Source: Rhizobium sp. (GTDB taxonomy: Bacteria > Pseudomonadota > Alphaproteobacteria > Rhizobiales > Rhizobiaceae). From it: DNA of 19,780 bases. Position numbers and translations under genes: made by a program. Within the stretch, counting starts at the first letter, position 1. Each line of letters starts with the position of its first letter. The stretch is from positions 1 through 19,780 of the forward strand of contig DNPN01000077.1 of assembly GCA_003501385.1 (NCBI GenBank), read 5' to 3'. Shown one piece after another: positions 1 through 6,969 of the stretch. A model generated the notes under the pieces. It was not told the DNA's origin, searched no databases, and saw only the letters and a program-made list of their open reading frames with translations.

Positions 1-27
1 CCCGAAAAGACAAACGAAAACAAGAAA

Positions 28-72
28 ATTTAGAGTCTGTCTGGTTCAATCTGAACCTGACAGACTCTAAAT
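28..72. repeat. Near-perfect 45-base hairpin
   Basis: Bases 28-41 (atttagagtctgtc) are exactly complementary to bases 59-72 (gacagactctaaat). Inside them, after one T-T mismatch, ggttc (43-47) pairs with gaacc (53-57) around a 5-base loop, giving 19 paired positions in total. Read on the minus strand the stem is followed by a T-rich stretch (TTTTCTTGTTTTCG). It could therefore terminate transcription of the minus-strand GGDEF-like gene ending at 221, about 150 bases after its stop. It could equally be a dispersed palindromic repeat of the sort common between rhizobial genes. The structure is seen directly; the role is inference. Confidence 0.7.
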
Positions 73-220
73 CCACGCCGATTTAAGGAGAACAGGATGC
101 AGCAGATATAAACAACGACAGCATCCCATTCACGTGCCGAACCTGAATCGCTCAAGGTAAAATCTAGCGCGCTTGAAGGCTGCAAACCCCACGTGGTTCC
201 CCAAGCGGCCTTGCGGCGGA

Positions 221-1291
221 TCACACCACGGTCGGCTTGTAGATCAGCCAATCCTTCGGCACATATTTATTGTCCGTTGCGCCATAGAGCGTAACAGTAT
301 CCCCACCGGAGGATTTGGACGCACTCAACGCCCGCTCGGTAAAGGTCATCAAATCAAATGCGTTGGGTGCCTGCTCAGACAAGCAAATGCCGAAGGACAT
401 GGTCAGAGGGCCAAGCGAGCCATTGGAGCCTGCATTGACCACGGCGGTCGCCTTCAATTTGCTGCGAACCGCTTCCACGATCCGGCCAATTTCGTCTTTA
501 TCCGAGGTGTAGAACAACAGGCCAAAGCGGCTGCCATCAAAGCGGCAGGCCAGATCATCCTTGCCTGCCACGGCTTTCACCACCTTGGCAATCTGCTTGA
601 TGAAACGCTCGGTCACGGTGGGGCCGAGGTGATCGGACAATTTGGCGAAATCATCAATCTCACCCACCGCCAAGCCACAGAGAACTGGCAGATCGGGATT
701 GGCATAGACATTGGCCAGAGCCTTGTTGAAGGCGCGTCTGCTGCCCATGCCGGTCAATGGATCGATGAATTTGGCCTGCGCCACCTGATCGGCCTCGCGC
801 TGCACATCGGCCAGTTGCTCGGTTTTTTCCACCACGGTTTTCACGACATTGGTGTTTTCGGCCACGCGCTGATCTGTGGCGGCTTTCAGCGCTTGAATGG
901 AGCGGCTGAGTTCCGGATTGCCCAGATCATTCTCTGACAACATGCCTTTGGTGGCATCGCCAATCAGGCGACCATAATCGGTCAGCGAGGTTTTTTCCTG
1001 ATTGAGCAAGTTGATAAAGCTGCTCATTTCGGCGCGCACTTTGTTGTTGTGGCGGGCCAGAAGGCCATCTTCATGGTGATGCGGCAGATATTTGCGCCCC
1101 AGCACGTCCAGCGCTTCCTGGGTCTTGACCTTGCCCAGCGCAATGAACTCGCGCACCAAATCGGGGTTGCTGCCCGAATAGGCCTCATAGACCAGTTCAT
1201 AATTGCGAGGCAGCCCCTCGATGCCCATTTGATGCATGGCAGTCGCGACGCGAAGTGCGATACTGGACGCCGGATTCTTCATAGGCTGCAT
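221..1291 (-). CDS. Degenerate GGDEF-domain protein (diguanylate cyclase fold, probably inactive)
   Basis: A 356-residue soluble protein with no membrane segment. Residues 1-120 form a helical region of a type seen in alphaproteobacterial GGDEF proteins (LPRNYELVYEAYSG near 27-40). A likely coiled coil follows at about 130-170, then a GGDEF fold beginning FIDPLTGMGSRRAFN (175-189). The catalytic signature has decayed: the expected RYGGDEF is RFDGSRF (250-256). The metal/GTP loop is EIDDFAKLSD (211-220), with the first Asp now Glu and the FK..ND residues changed to FA..SD. The position of the inhibitory-site RxxD reads GKDD (243-246). I infer loss of cyclase activity and of the canonical c-di-GMP inhibitory site, leaving perhaps a binding or scaffold role. 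The ATG at 1291 is preceded by GGGGA about 10 bases upstream; a second Met lies three codons in. It is transcribed away from sua5. Confidence 0.9.
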   Translation of the reverse strand: MQPMKNPASSIALRVATAMHQMGIEGLPRNYELVYEAYSGSNPDLVREFIALGKVKTQEALDVLGRKYLPHHHEDGLLARHNNKVRAEMSSFINLLNQEKTSLTDYGRLIGDATKGMLSENDLGNPELSRSIQALKAATDQRVAENTNVVKTVVEKTEQLADVQREADQVAQAKFIDPLTGMGSRRAFNKALANVYANPDLPVLCGLAVGEIDDFAKLSDHLGPTVTERFIKQIAKVVKAVAGKDDLACRFDGSRFGLLFYTSDKDEIGRIVEAVRSKLKATAVVNAGSNGSLGPLTMSFGICLSEQAPNAFDLMTFTERALSASKSSGGDTVTLYGATDNKYVPKDWLIYKPTVV

Positions 1292-1472
1292 CGCGTGCTA
1301 TCCCCAGTTCAAATCATCTGTTGTCAAGATGTGTATCATGACAGTTCTTTCTTTAGGTTACATCGATATATAAAATTTTATGGATTAATAAACAGAAAAA
1401 GCAGATCGCACCGGAGTATCCTTTGCACAAAAGTCTTTGCCCCTCGGCAACAGGCGGAGTATGGAGGCAAAT

Positions 1473-2447
1473 ATGGCACAGCGTATATCCATTCTCCCCT
1501 CGCCGCAGGCGGCGATCTCAGCAGCTCTTCCGGTTCTGGAAGCGGGTGAGGTGATCGCCATACCCACAGAAACCGTCTATGGGCTGGCGGCGGACGCCAC
1601 CAACAGCCAAGCTATCACCCGTATTTATGAAACAAAAGGACGACCAAGGTTTAATCCACTGATCTGCCATATGGCAGATCTGGCCATGGCAGAACGCTAT
1701 GCGGTGTTTGATCCGCTCTCACGCCTGTTGGCAGAGCGGTTCTGGCCGGGGCCTTTGACCTTGATTGTGCCGCTTCGCGCAGGCAGCACTATTCACCCGC
1801 TGGCCACGGCCGGGCTGGATACCGTGGGTGTTAGGGTGCCGCGCGGCTTTACCGCCCAATTGATTGCGGCGTTTGATCGCCCGCTGGCCGCGCCCAGTGC
1901 CAATACATCCGGCCGGATCAGCCCGACCACGGCAGATCATGTGGCCGATGATCTGGGCGATAAAATTCCGCTTATTCTCGATGGCGGTGCCGCCGGGGTC
2001 GGGGTCGAGTCCACCATTTTGAAGGTGGAAGACGGCACCATCCGGCTTTTGCGCCCCGGCGGGCTCTCCGTGGAAGAGGTTGAAGCGGCAACCGGACTGT
2101 CCGTCATTCGCCCGGAAAAAGCGGGAGCCATCATTGAAGCGCCCGGCATGCTCGCCTCCCACTATGCCCCCAATGCCAGCGTGCGGCTGAACGCCGTTGA
2201 GGTGTTTGAGGGTGAAGCCGTCATCACCTTTGGTGATTTCCGGCCTAAGGGCCTTGAAAAGGCGGCAGCCGTGCTGCATCTCAGTGCAACGGGTGATCTG
2301 GCGGAAGCGGCGGCGAACCTGTTCAGTTTCATGAAGAGCGCTGATGCCAGCGGAGCCGCGCGCATTGCCTTTACACCCATTCCCGGCCATGGGCTGGGCG
2401 AGGCCATCAATGATCGGCTGGAGCGGGCTGCCGCCCCCAGAGAATGA
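1473..2447 (+). CDS. L-threonylcarbamoyladenylate synthase (Sua5/YrdC/YwlC family)
   Basis: Makes threonylcarbamoyl-AMP from threonine, bicarbonate and ATP, the first step of the t6A37 modification of ANN-decoding tRNAs; cytoplasmic. It has 324 residues. The YrdC core shows PTETVYGLAADAT (31-43), KGRPRFNPL (55-63) and an SANTSG segment. The long C-terminal part with APGMLASHYAP marks the two-domain Sua5 form rather than the short YrdC/TsaC form. I place the start at ATG 1473 because GGAGG sits 5 bases upstream and the protein then begins MAQRISILPS. The frame is open back to a TTG at 1437 and an ATG at 1461, neither with a properly spaced ribosome site. It is followed after 18 bases by the flavoprotein gene, suggesting cotranscription. 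Confidence 0.93.
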   Translation: MAQRISILPSPQAAISAALPVLEAGEVIAIPTETVYGLAADATNSQAITRIYETKGRPRFNPLICHMADLAMAERYAVFDPLSRLLAERFWPGPLTLIVPLRAGSTIHPLATAGLDTVGVRVPRGFTAQLIAAFDRPLAAPSANTSGRISPTTADHVADDLGDKIPLILDGGAAGVGVESTILKVEDGTIRLLRPGGLSVEEVEAATGLSVIRPEKAGAIIEAPGMLASHYAPNASVRLNAVEVFEGEAVITFGDFRPKGLEKAAAVLHLSATGDLAEAAANLFSFMKSADASGAARIAFTPIPGHGLGEAINDRLERAAAPRE

Positions 2448-2465
2448 CAAGCAGGACTTGACGCC

Positions 2466-3926
2466 ATGAACGATATGTCAGCACAGCCTTCTTCAAAAAC
2501 AGCGCCACTTGATGCGGCTTTGCGCGATCGGTTCGTTGCCATTATCGGTGCGGCCAATGCGCTGACCGATCCAGCGGATATTGCACCGTACCTGACGGAA
2601 AATCGCGGGCTTTATCACGGCGCATCGCCCTTGGTGCTCAAGCCGGGATCGACTGAGGAAGTGTCACAAATTCTGGCTCTGGCCTCTGAGACCGGCACTG
2701 CTATTGTGCCCGCCACAGGCCGTACCGGACTGGTGGGCGGGCAGGTTCCGCGTGAGGGCCATCAGGATATCACGCTGTCGCTGGAGCGGATGAACCGCGT
2801 CCGTGATATTGATCCGGTGGGCAATGTGATTGTGGCGGATGCAGGCTGCATTCTGGCTGATATTCACAAAGCCGCAGACAGCGTGAATCGGCTGTTTCCG
2901 CTCTCGCTTGGCTCGGAAGGCTCGTGCCGCATCGGCGGCAATCTGGCCACCAATGCCGGTGGCACCGCCGTTTTGGTCTATGGCAATATGCGTCAGCTCT
3001 GCCTTGGACTGGAAGTGGTCTTGCCCACCGGCGAAATCTGGGATGGCCTGCGCCGTCTGAAAAAAGACAATAGCGGCTATGATCTGCGTGATCTGTTTAT
3101 TGGCTCGGAAGGCACATTGGGCGTCATAACCGGGGCCGTGCTGAAACTCTACCCTAAGCCGCTCGGCCATGAAGTGGCTTTTGTCGGGTTGAAATCACCG
3201 CAACATGCCCTGTCGCTGTTTGAAAAGGCCAGCGCCATCTGCGGCACTTCGCTGACGGGTTTTGAGCTGATGCCCCGGATTGGCGTGGATTTCACCACCC
3301 GCCATATCGCCAATGTGCGCGATCCGCTCACCACTGCCCACGACTGGTATGCGCTGATTGATATTTCCACCTCGGATTCGGCTGAGACGGCCAGTGCCAT
3401 GGTTCATACGGTGCTGGAACAGGGACATGAAGCCGGATTGGTGGATGACGCCGTCATTGCCAGCTCCGTTGCCCAGCAAAAGGCCATCTGGCACATGCGC
3501 GAGAGCATGTCAGATGCGCAAAAGCCCGAAGGTGGCTCGATCAAGCATGATGTGTCCGTGCCGGTGGCCCGCATTCCCGCCTTTATGCAGGAAGCGGAAG
3601 AGGCTGTTTTGAAGGCCATGCCCGGTGCGCGAGTGTGTGCGTTTGGTCATTTGGGCGATGGCAATATTCATTACAACATCAGCCAGCCGATTGATGCCGA
3701 CAAGGCAGAGTTTATTGGCCGCTGGCGCGAGATCAACAAGGTGGTGCATGATCTTGTCCGTGCCCATGGCGGCTCGATCTCGGCTGAACATGGCGTAGGC
3801 CAATTGAAGGTGGATGAGCTAGTGGCAAGTCGCCCGGCCATTGAAACCGAGTTGATGACGCGCATCAAACGCGCTTTTGATCCCGCTGGCATCATGAACC
3901 CCGGCAAGGTGATTGCCACTCCATGA
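2466..3926 (+). CDS. FAD-linked 2-hydroxyacid dehydrogenase (D-2-hydroxyglutarate/D-lactate/glycolate oxidase family)
   Basis: A 486-residue flavoprotein with an N-terminal FAD_binding_4 (PCMH) domain and a C-terminal FAD-oxidase domain. The FAD pyrophosphate loop is PATGRTGLVGGQ (82-93), and GSEGSCRIGGNLATNAGG (149-166) and IGSEGTLGVITG (212-223) are typical of the family. The C-terminal half has KHDVSVPV (360-367), GHLGDGNIHYN (394-404, with His395 and His402 as probable metal ligands) and SAEHGVG (439-445). These match D-2-hydroxyglutarate and D-lactate dehydrogenases, which pass electrons from a D-2-hydroxyacid to FAD and then to a carrier. The exact substrate cannot be read from sequence; I favour D-2-hydroxyglutarate over glycolate because no GlcE/GlcF partner is adjacent. 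AGGA lies about 9 bases before the ATG. The stop overlaps the modE(S) start (ATGA), so the two are almost certainly translationally coupled. Confidence 0.9.
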   Translation: MNDMSAQPSSKTAPLDAALRDRFVAIIGAANALTDPADIAPYLTENRGLYHGASPLVLKPGSTEEVSQILALASETGTAIVPATGRTGLVGGQVPREGHQDITLSLERMNRVRDIDPVGNVIVADAGCILADIHKAADSVNRLFPLSLGSEGSCRIGGNLATNAGGTAVLVYGNMRQLCLGLEVVLPTGEIWDGLRRLKKDNSGYDLRDLFIGSEGTLGVITGAVLKLYPKPLGHEVAFVGLKSPQHALSLFEKASAICGTSLTGFELMPRIGVDFTTRHIANVRDPLTTAHDWYALIDISTSDSAETASAMVHTVLEQGHEAGLVDDAVIASSVAQQKAIWHMRESMSDAQKPEGGSIKHDVSVPVARIPAFMQEAEEAVLKAMPGARVCAFGHLGDGNIHYNISQPIDADKAEFIGRWREINKVVHDLVRAHGGSISAEHGVGQLKVDELVASRPAIETELMTRIKRAFDPAGIMNPGKVIATP

Positions 3927-4303
3927 GCAAGGTGCCGCCCAAAGCCATTTATCGCATTGATCTGGCCAATGGGTTGCGGCTTGGGCCGGGCAAGGTGCAG
4001 CTTTTACGGCTGATCCGCGAGCATGGCTCGATCCGCTCGGCGGGAGCTGCCATTGGCATGTCCTATCGCCGCGCATGGCTTTTGGCCGATGAGATCAACC
4101 GCATGTTCAAACAGCCCTCGATTGCCACCCGCCATGGCGGCAAAAGCGGTGGAGGAGCCTATCTGACACCGTTTGGCGAAGCGCTTTTGGCCCGCACCGA
4201 AGCTATGGATACCAAAGTGCGGCAGGTGATTGTGGAGGATCTGGCCTGGCTAGAGACTATGGCCGCAGATGTTACCGCCGATGTCACGATTGTGGCGGAG
4301 TGA
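3923..4303 (+). CDS. modE: Short ModE repressor, ModE(S): DNA-binding domain only
   Basis: A 126-residue winged helix-turn-helix protein of the ModE N-terminal (LysR-like HTH) type. The helix-turn-helix is about 33-62 (HGSIRSAGAAIGMSYRRAW), with a glycine-rich wing GGKSGGGAYLTPFGEALL (72-89). Full-length ModE of E. coli has about 260 residues with two C-terminal molbindin domains that bind molybdate; here the protein ends soon after the DNA-binding domain, so no molybdate pocket is present. From memory, short ModE proteins of this type in Agrobacterium tumefaciens and Sinorhizobium repress modABC and respond to molybdenum-cofactor status rather than molybdate directly. It overlaps the upstream flavoprotein stop by 4 bases and is convergent with modC, sharing 20 coding bases (4284-4303). 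A matching operator lies in front of modA. Confidence 0.9.
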   Translation: MSKVPPKAIYRIDLANGLRLGPGKVQLLRLIREHGSIRSAGAAIGMSYRRAWLLADEINRMFKQPSIATRHGGKSGGGAYLTPFGEALLARTEAMDTKVRQVIVEDLAWLETMAADVTADVTIVAE

Positions 4304-5375
4304 GACGAAACACGCCGGCAGCATCCACCGACACAGCCTTGAACAGCACTGAGACTGTCGCTCCCGGTACCAAGTCCAGCGCTTGCAGGGAACGCCGGGT
4401 GATTTCGGCTTCTATTGTCTGGCCGGAACAATCGACCTTCACCAGCACGGTCTTGCCAATCTCGGCAATCCATTGCACCACGCCAGTCAGCCGATTGAGC
4501 GTTGAGACCCTTGCAAGCGGCCCCGTGGCCAACACCAAATCAGCGGCGGGCACAAACAGGCGAATATCGGTGCCCAAGGGCAAATCCGCATATTTCAGAT
4601 AGAGCGTATCCGCACCAAAGCTGGCGATGGTGAGGCCATCCTCCTCATCCTGACGGATGATGCGGGCGTGCAGAAAGGTTCCGGGGCGGCTTTCTTCCAT
4701 CCGCGGCAGGAATGGCAGTCCGTGGTCGCCCTCCTCCACCATCTCCGCCTTGCCCGCCTTCATCATCACCACACGGTTGGCCAGCCGCGTCACCTCTTCC
4801 ACGGCATGGCTGACGTAGAGAATGGGCACACCCGCTTCATCCCGGATGCGCTCGATATAGGGCAGGATTTGCGCTTTGAGGGCGCTATCCAGCGCCGATA
4901 GCGGCTCATCCATCAACAGCAGCCTTGGGCTCGCCATCAATGCGCGGCCAATGGCCACCCGCTGCTTTTCGCCACCAGACAGCCGGTTGGGTGAGCGCTC
5001 CAGCACTGGGTCAAGGCCAAGCATATCGGACACGGCTTTCAACGTATCGCGCCGCTCATCCCGGGGGGTGAAATAGCGGCCATAGAGCAGATTGGCTTTG
5101 ACACTCAAATGCGGAAACAGCCTTGGCTCCTGAAACACATAGCCAATCCGGCGCTTATGGGTGGGTAAAAAATACCCTGTAGCCGCATCACTCCAAAGGG
5201 TGCCGCCGAAGCGGATTGTGCCTTGTTCGGGGCGGATCAACCCGGCCACAGCATTGATAATCGTGGTCTTGCCCGAACCGGAGGGGCCGAACAGGGCTGT
5301 CAGTCCCTGCCCCAGCACCAAAACGGCATTGAGGTGGAAATCGCCCTGATGGTGGTCAATATCAATCTCCAGCAT
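4284..5375 (-). CDS. modC: Molybdate ABC transporter ATP-binding protein
   Basis: A 363-residue ATPase of the molybdate importer, acting at the cytoplasmic face with ModB. It has Walker A GPSGSGKTT (30-38), Q-loop FQEP (81-84), ABC signature LSGGE (132-136), Walker B LLLMDEP (152-158) and switch His190. The C-terminal part (about 290-355, starting LNRLTGVVQWIAEIGKTVLV) is a MOP/molbindin domain, as in classical ModC, and may bind oxyanion for feedback inhibition. The ATG overlaps the modB stop by one base (TGATG), so translation is coupled. The 3' end runs 20 bases into the convergent modE(S). Length and motifs are complete. Confidence 0.96.
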   Translation of the reverse strand: MLEIDIDHHQGDFHLNAVLVLGQGLTALFGPSGSGKTTIINAVAGLIRPEQGTIRFGGTLWSDAATGYFLPTHKRRIGYVFQEPRLFPHLSVKANLLYGRYFTPRDERRDTLKAVSDMLGLDPVLERSPNRLSGGEKQRVAIGRALMASPRLLLMDEPLSALDSALKAQILPYIERIRDEAGVPILYVSHAVEEVTRLANRVVMMKAGKAEMVEEGDHGLPFLPRMEESRPGTFLHARIIRQDEEDGLTIASFGADTLYLKYADLPLGTDIRLFVPAADLVLATGPLARVSTLNRLTGVVQWIAEIGKTVLVKVDCSGQTIEAEITRRSLQALDLVPGATVSVLFKAVSVDAAGVFRLTPPQS

Positions 5376-6064
5376 CAGGCCGCCAATCTTGCCACAACGC
5401 GGCGGGTCAGCACTTCGGAGGCCACCAGCGCCGTCAACGACAGGGCGACAGAAATCAGCGTCAACCGCAACGCACCTGCGTCACCGCCCGGCACCTGGGT
5501 ATAGGTGTAAATGGCCGCAGACAGGGTTTGTGTCTCGCCGGGAATGTTGGAAACGAAGGTGATGGTTGCACCAAACTCGCCCATGGATTTGGCAAAGGCC
5601 AGCACGGCACCGGCAGCGACACCCGGCAAAATCAGCGGCAGGGTGACGGTGAAAAACACCATGAGGGGTGAGGCCCCCAGCGTGCTGGCTGCCGTTTCAA
5701 GCTTGGCATCCACTCCGTCCAGCGCCATTCGGATAGAGCGCACCATCAGCGGAAAACCCATGATGGCCGAGGCAAGGGCAGCCCCGGTCCAGCGAAAGGA
5801 AAACACCAGCCCGAACCATTGATCCAGCCATGCGCCAATCAGCCCTTTACGCCCCATGGTGAGCAACAGCACATAGCCCGTGACCACCGGCGGCAAGATC
5901 AGGGGCAGATGCACCAGCCCATCCAGCAAGGTGCGGCCCCAGAAGGTTTTGCGCGACAAAAGCCACGCCACCGCCACGCCAAAGGGCAGCGACACAACGA
6001 CGGCTGTTGTCGCCACCTTGAGGCTTAAGAGAATCGCCGTGATTTCGTCGGCTGACAGATCCAT
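5375..6064 (-). CDS. modB: Molybdate ABC transporter permease
   Basis: A 229-residue integral inner-membrane protein with about five hydrophobic segments. It carries the cytoplasmic EAA-type loop that docks on ModC (AASTLGASPLMVFFTVTLPL, near 125-144), followed by the characteristic GEFGAT segment. The start is taken as ATG 6064 (MDLSADEITAILL). The frame also opens at TTG 6070, two codons earlier, and neither start has a clear ribosome site. The modA stop (TAA at 6076-6074) is only 9 bases before this ATG, so initiation probably depends on translation of modA. It is the second gene of modABC. Confidence 0.95.
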   Translation of the reverse strand: MDLSADEITAILLSLKVATTAVVVSLPFGVAVAWLLSRKTFWGRTLLDGLVHLPLILPPVVTGYVLLLTMGRKGLIGAWLDQWFGLVFSFRWTGAALASAIMGFPLMVRSIRMALDGVDAKLETAASTLGASPLMVFFTVTLPLILPGVAAGAVLAFAKSMGEFGATITFVSNIPGETQTLSAAIYTYTQVPGGDAGALRLTLISVALSLTALVASEVLTRRVVARLAA

Positions 6065-6073
6065 GGACAATGG

Positions 6074-6871
6074 TTATTGCGTTTTGCCAAGCACCGTAAA
6101 GCCCGCGTCGGTAAAAACCTGTGCGGATTTACCCGATTGCAAATAGGTGAGGAAAGCCTTGGCATCGGGATTTTTTGAAGCTTTTACCAGAGCCGCCGGA
6201 TAGACAATTGCCGGATGGCTGTCTTCGGGAAAGCGATCAACAATCTTCACACCCGGTTCGACCTTGGCATCGGTCTCATAAACAATGCCAAAAGGCGCTT
6301 CCTGCCGGGACACCAGCAGCAGGGCCGCACGGACATTATCCGCCTGAGCCACCTTGTCCTTGACGCTATCCCAAATGCCAAGCGTCGTCAGGGCTGCCTT
6401 GCCATAAAGACCAGCTGGAACGGAATCGACATTGCCCATGGCCAAACGTTCGCGCCCCAAAAGCCCTGCCAGATCAAAGCCCGGCTTGATCCGAGTGGTG
6501 ACGGTGGAAGATGCGGCTTCAACCAGCACAATGCGGTTGCCCAAAAGATTGACCCGGCTGCCATCTACCAATAGACCGCCCTTATCCAGATGGTCCATCC
6601 AGCTCAAATCGGCAGAGATAAATACATCGGCGGGCGCGCCTTCATCGATCTGCTTGGCCAGCACCGAGCTGGCCGCAAAGGATAGCTTGACCTGTTTGCC
6701 GGTGTCCTTGGTGAAGTTTCCGGCAATAGTGCCCAGCGTTTCTTTCAGGCTGGCGGCGGCAAAAACCGTGACGCTGTCAGCAGCCATGGCCGCGTGCGTG
6801 AACGCAGGCCCGAAAATCAGCAAAGCAGCAGCGGCAACAGATTTCATCTGCCGAAAAAGACCCACACCCAT
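6074..6871 (-). CDS. modA: Periplasmic molybdate-binding protein
   Basis: A 265-residue substrate-binding protein that captures molybdate (and probably tungstate) in the periplasm and delivers it to ModBC. The N-terminus has a basic start (FRQMK), a hydrophobic stretch (SVAAAALLIFGPAF) and a likely signal peptidase I site after AAMA near residue 30. The mature protein then begins with the ModA hallmark VTVFAAASLKETL (35-47), followed by AASSVLAKQI (66-75) and GAPADVFISAD (78-88), which form the anion site. The ATG at 6871 has a good GAGGAG ribosome site 6-11 bases upstream. It is the first gene of modABC; a promoter with an overlapping ModE-type operator lies directly upstream. Confidence 0.96.
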   Translation of the reverse strand: MGVGLFRQMKSVAAAALLIFGPAFTHAAMAADSVTVFAAASLKETLGTIAGNFTKDTGKQVKLSFAASSVLAKQIDEGAPADVFISADLSWMDHLDKGGLLVDGSRVNLLGNRIVLVEAASSTVTTRIKPGFDLAGLLGRERLAMGNVDSVPAGLYGKAALTTLGIWDSVKDKVAQADNVRAALLLVSRQEAPFGIVYETDAKVEPGVKIVDRFPEDSHPAIVYPAALVKASKNPDAKAFLTYLQSGKSAQVFTDAGFTVLGKTQ

Positions 6872-6882
6872 TCTTCTCTCCT

Positions 6883-6922
6883 CAATGCATCGATATGTTC
6901 ATTGGGATATATCGATGCATTG
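6883..6922. promoter_or_regulatory. Mo-box: ModE-type operator in front of modA
   Basis: A perfect 14+14 bp inverted repeat, caatgcatcgatat (6883-6896) and atatcgatgcattg (6909-6922), with a 12-base spacer. The inner 28 bases (6889-6916) have half-sites ATCGATATAT and ATCGATATGT facing each other. This gives the half-site sequence (ATCGnTATAT) and the total 28-base length of the E. coli ModE operator as I remember it. The site covers the -10 box and start region of the modA promoter and ends about 11 bases before the modA ATG, so bound ModE(S) should block RNA polymerase. The palindrome is seen directly; ModE(S) as its binder is inferred from the match and the neighbouring gene. Confidence 0.88.
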
Positions 6923-6934
6923 CGCTGAAGACAA
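6906..6934 (-). promoter_or_regulatory. Predicted modA promoter (TTGTCT-17 bp-TATATC)
   Basis: On the minus strand TTGTCT (6934-6929) and TATATC (6911-6906) are separated by 17 bases; each matches the sigma-70 consensus at 4 of 6 positions. The transcript would start near 6899 and have a leader of roughly 28 bases containing the GAGGAG ribosome site. The -10 box lies within the right arm and spacer of the Mo-box. Confidence 0.6.
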
Positions 6935-6969
6935 GGTGCTCAAGAAAAGTGATCTTGATGCGGCAGCAC

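Noticed and set aside
30..251. 73-codon minus-strand open frame at the left edge
   Set aside because: It runs through the hairpin, overlaps the end of the GGDEF-like gene, has no ribosome site and no recognisable protein character.
173..937. 254-codon plus-strand frame opposite the GGDEF-like gene
   Set aside because: Antisense shadow; the minus-strand frame has a recognisable GGDEF fold and a plausible start, while this translation has no family character.
6940..6958. Small hairpin tcaaga...tcttga after the DUF1217 stop
   Set aside because: Only 6 bp and no T-run on the minus strand, so it is not a convincing terminator.
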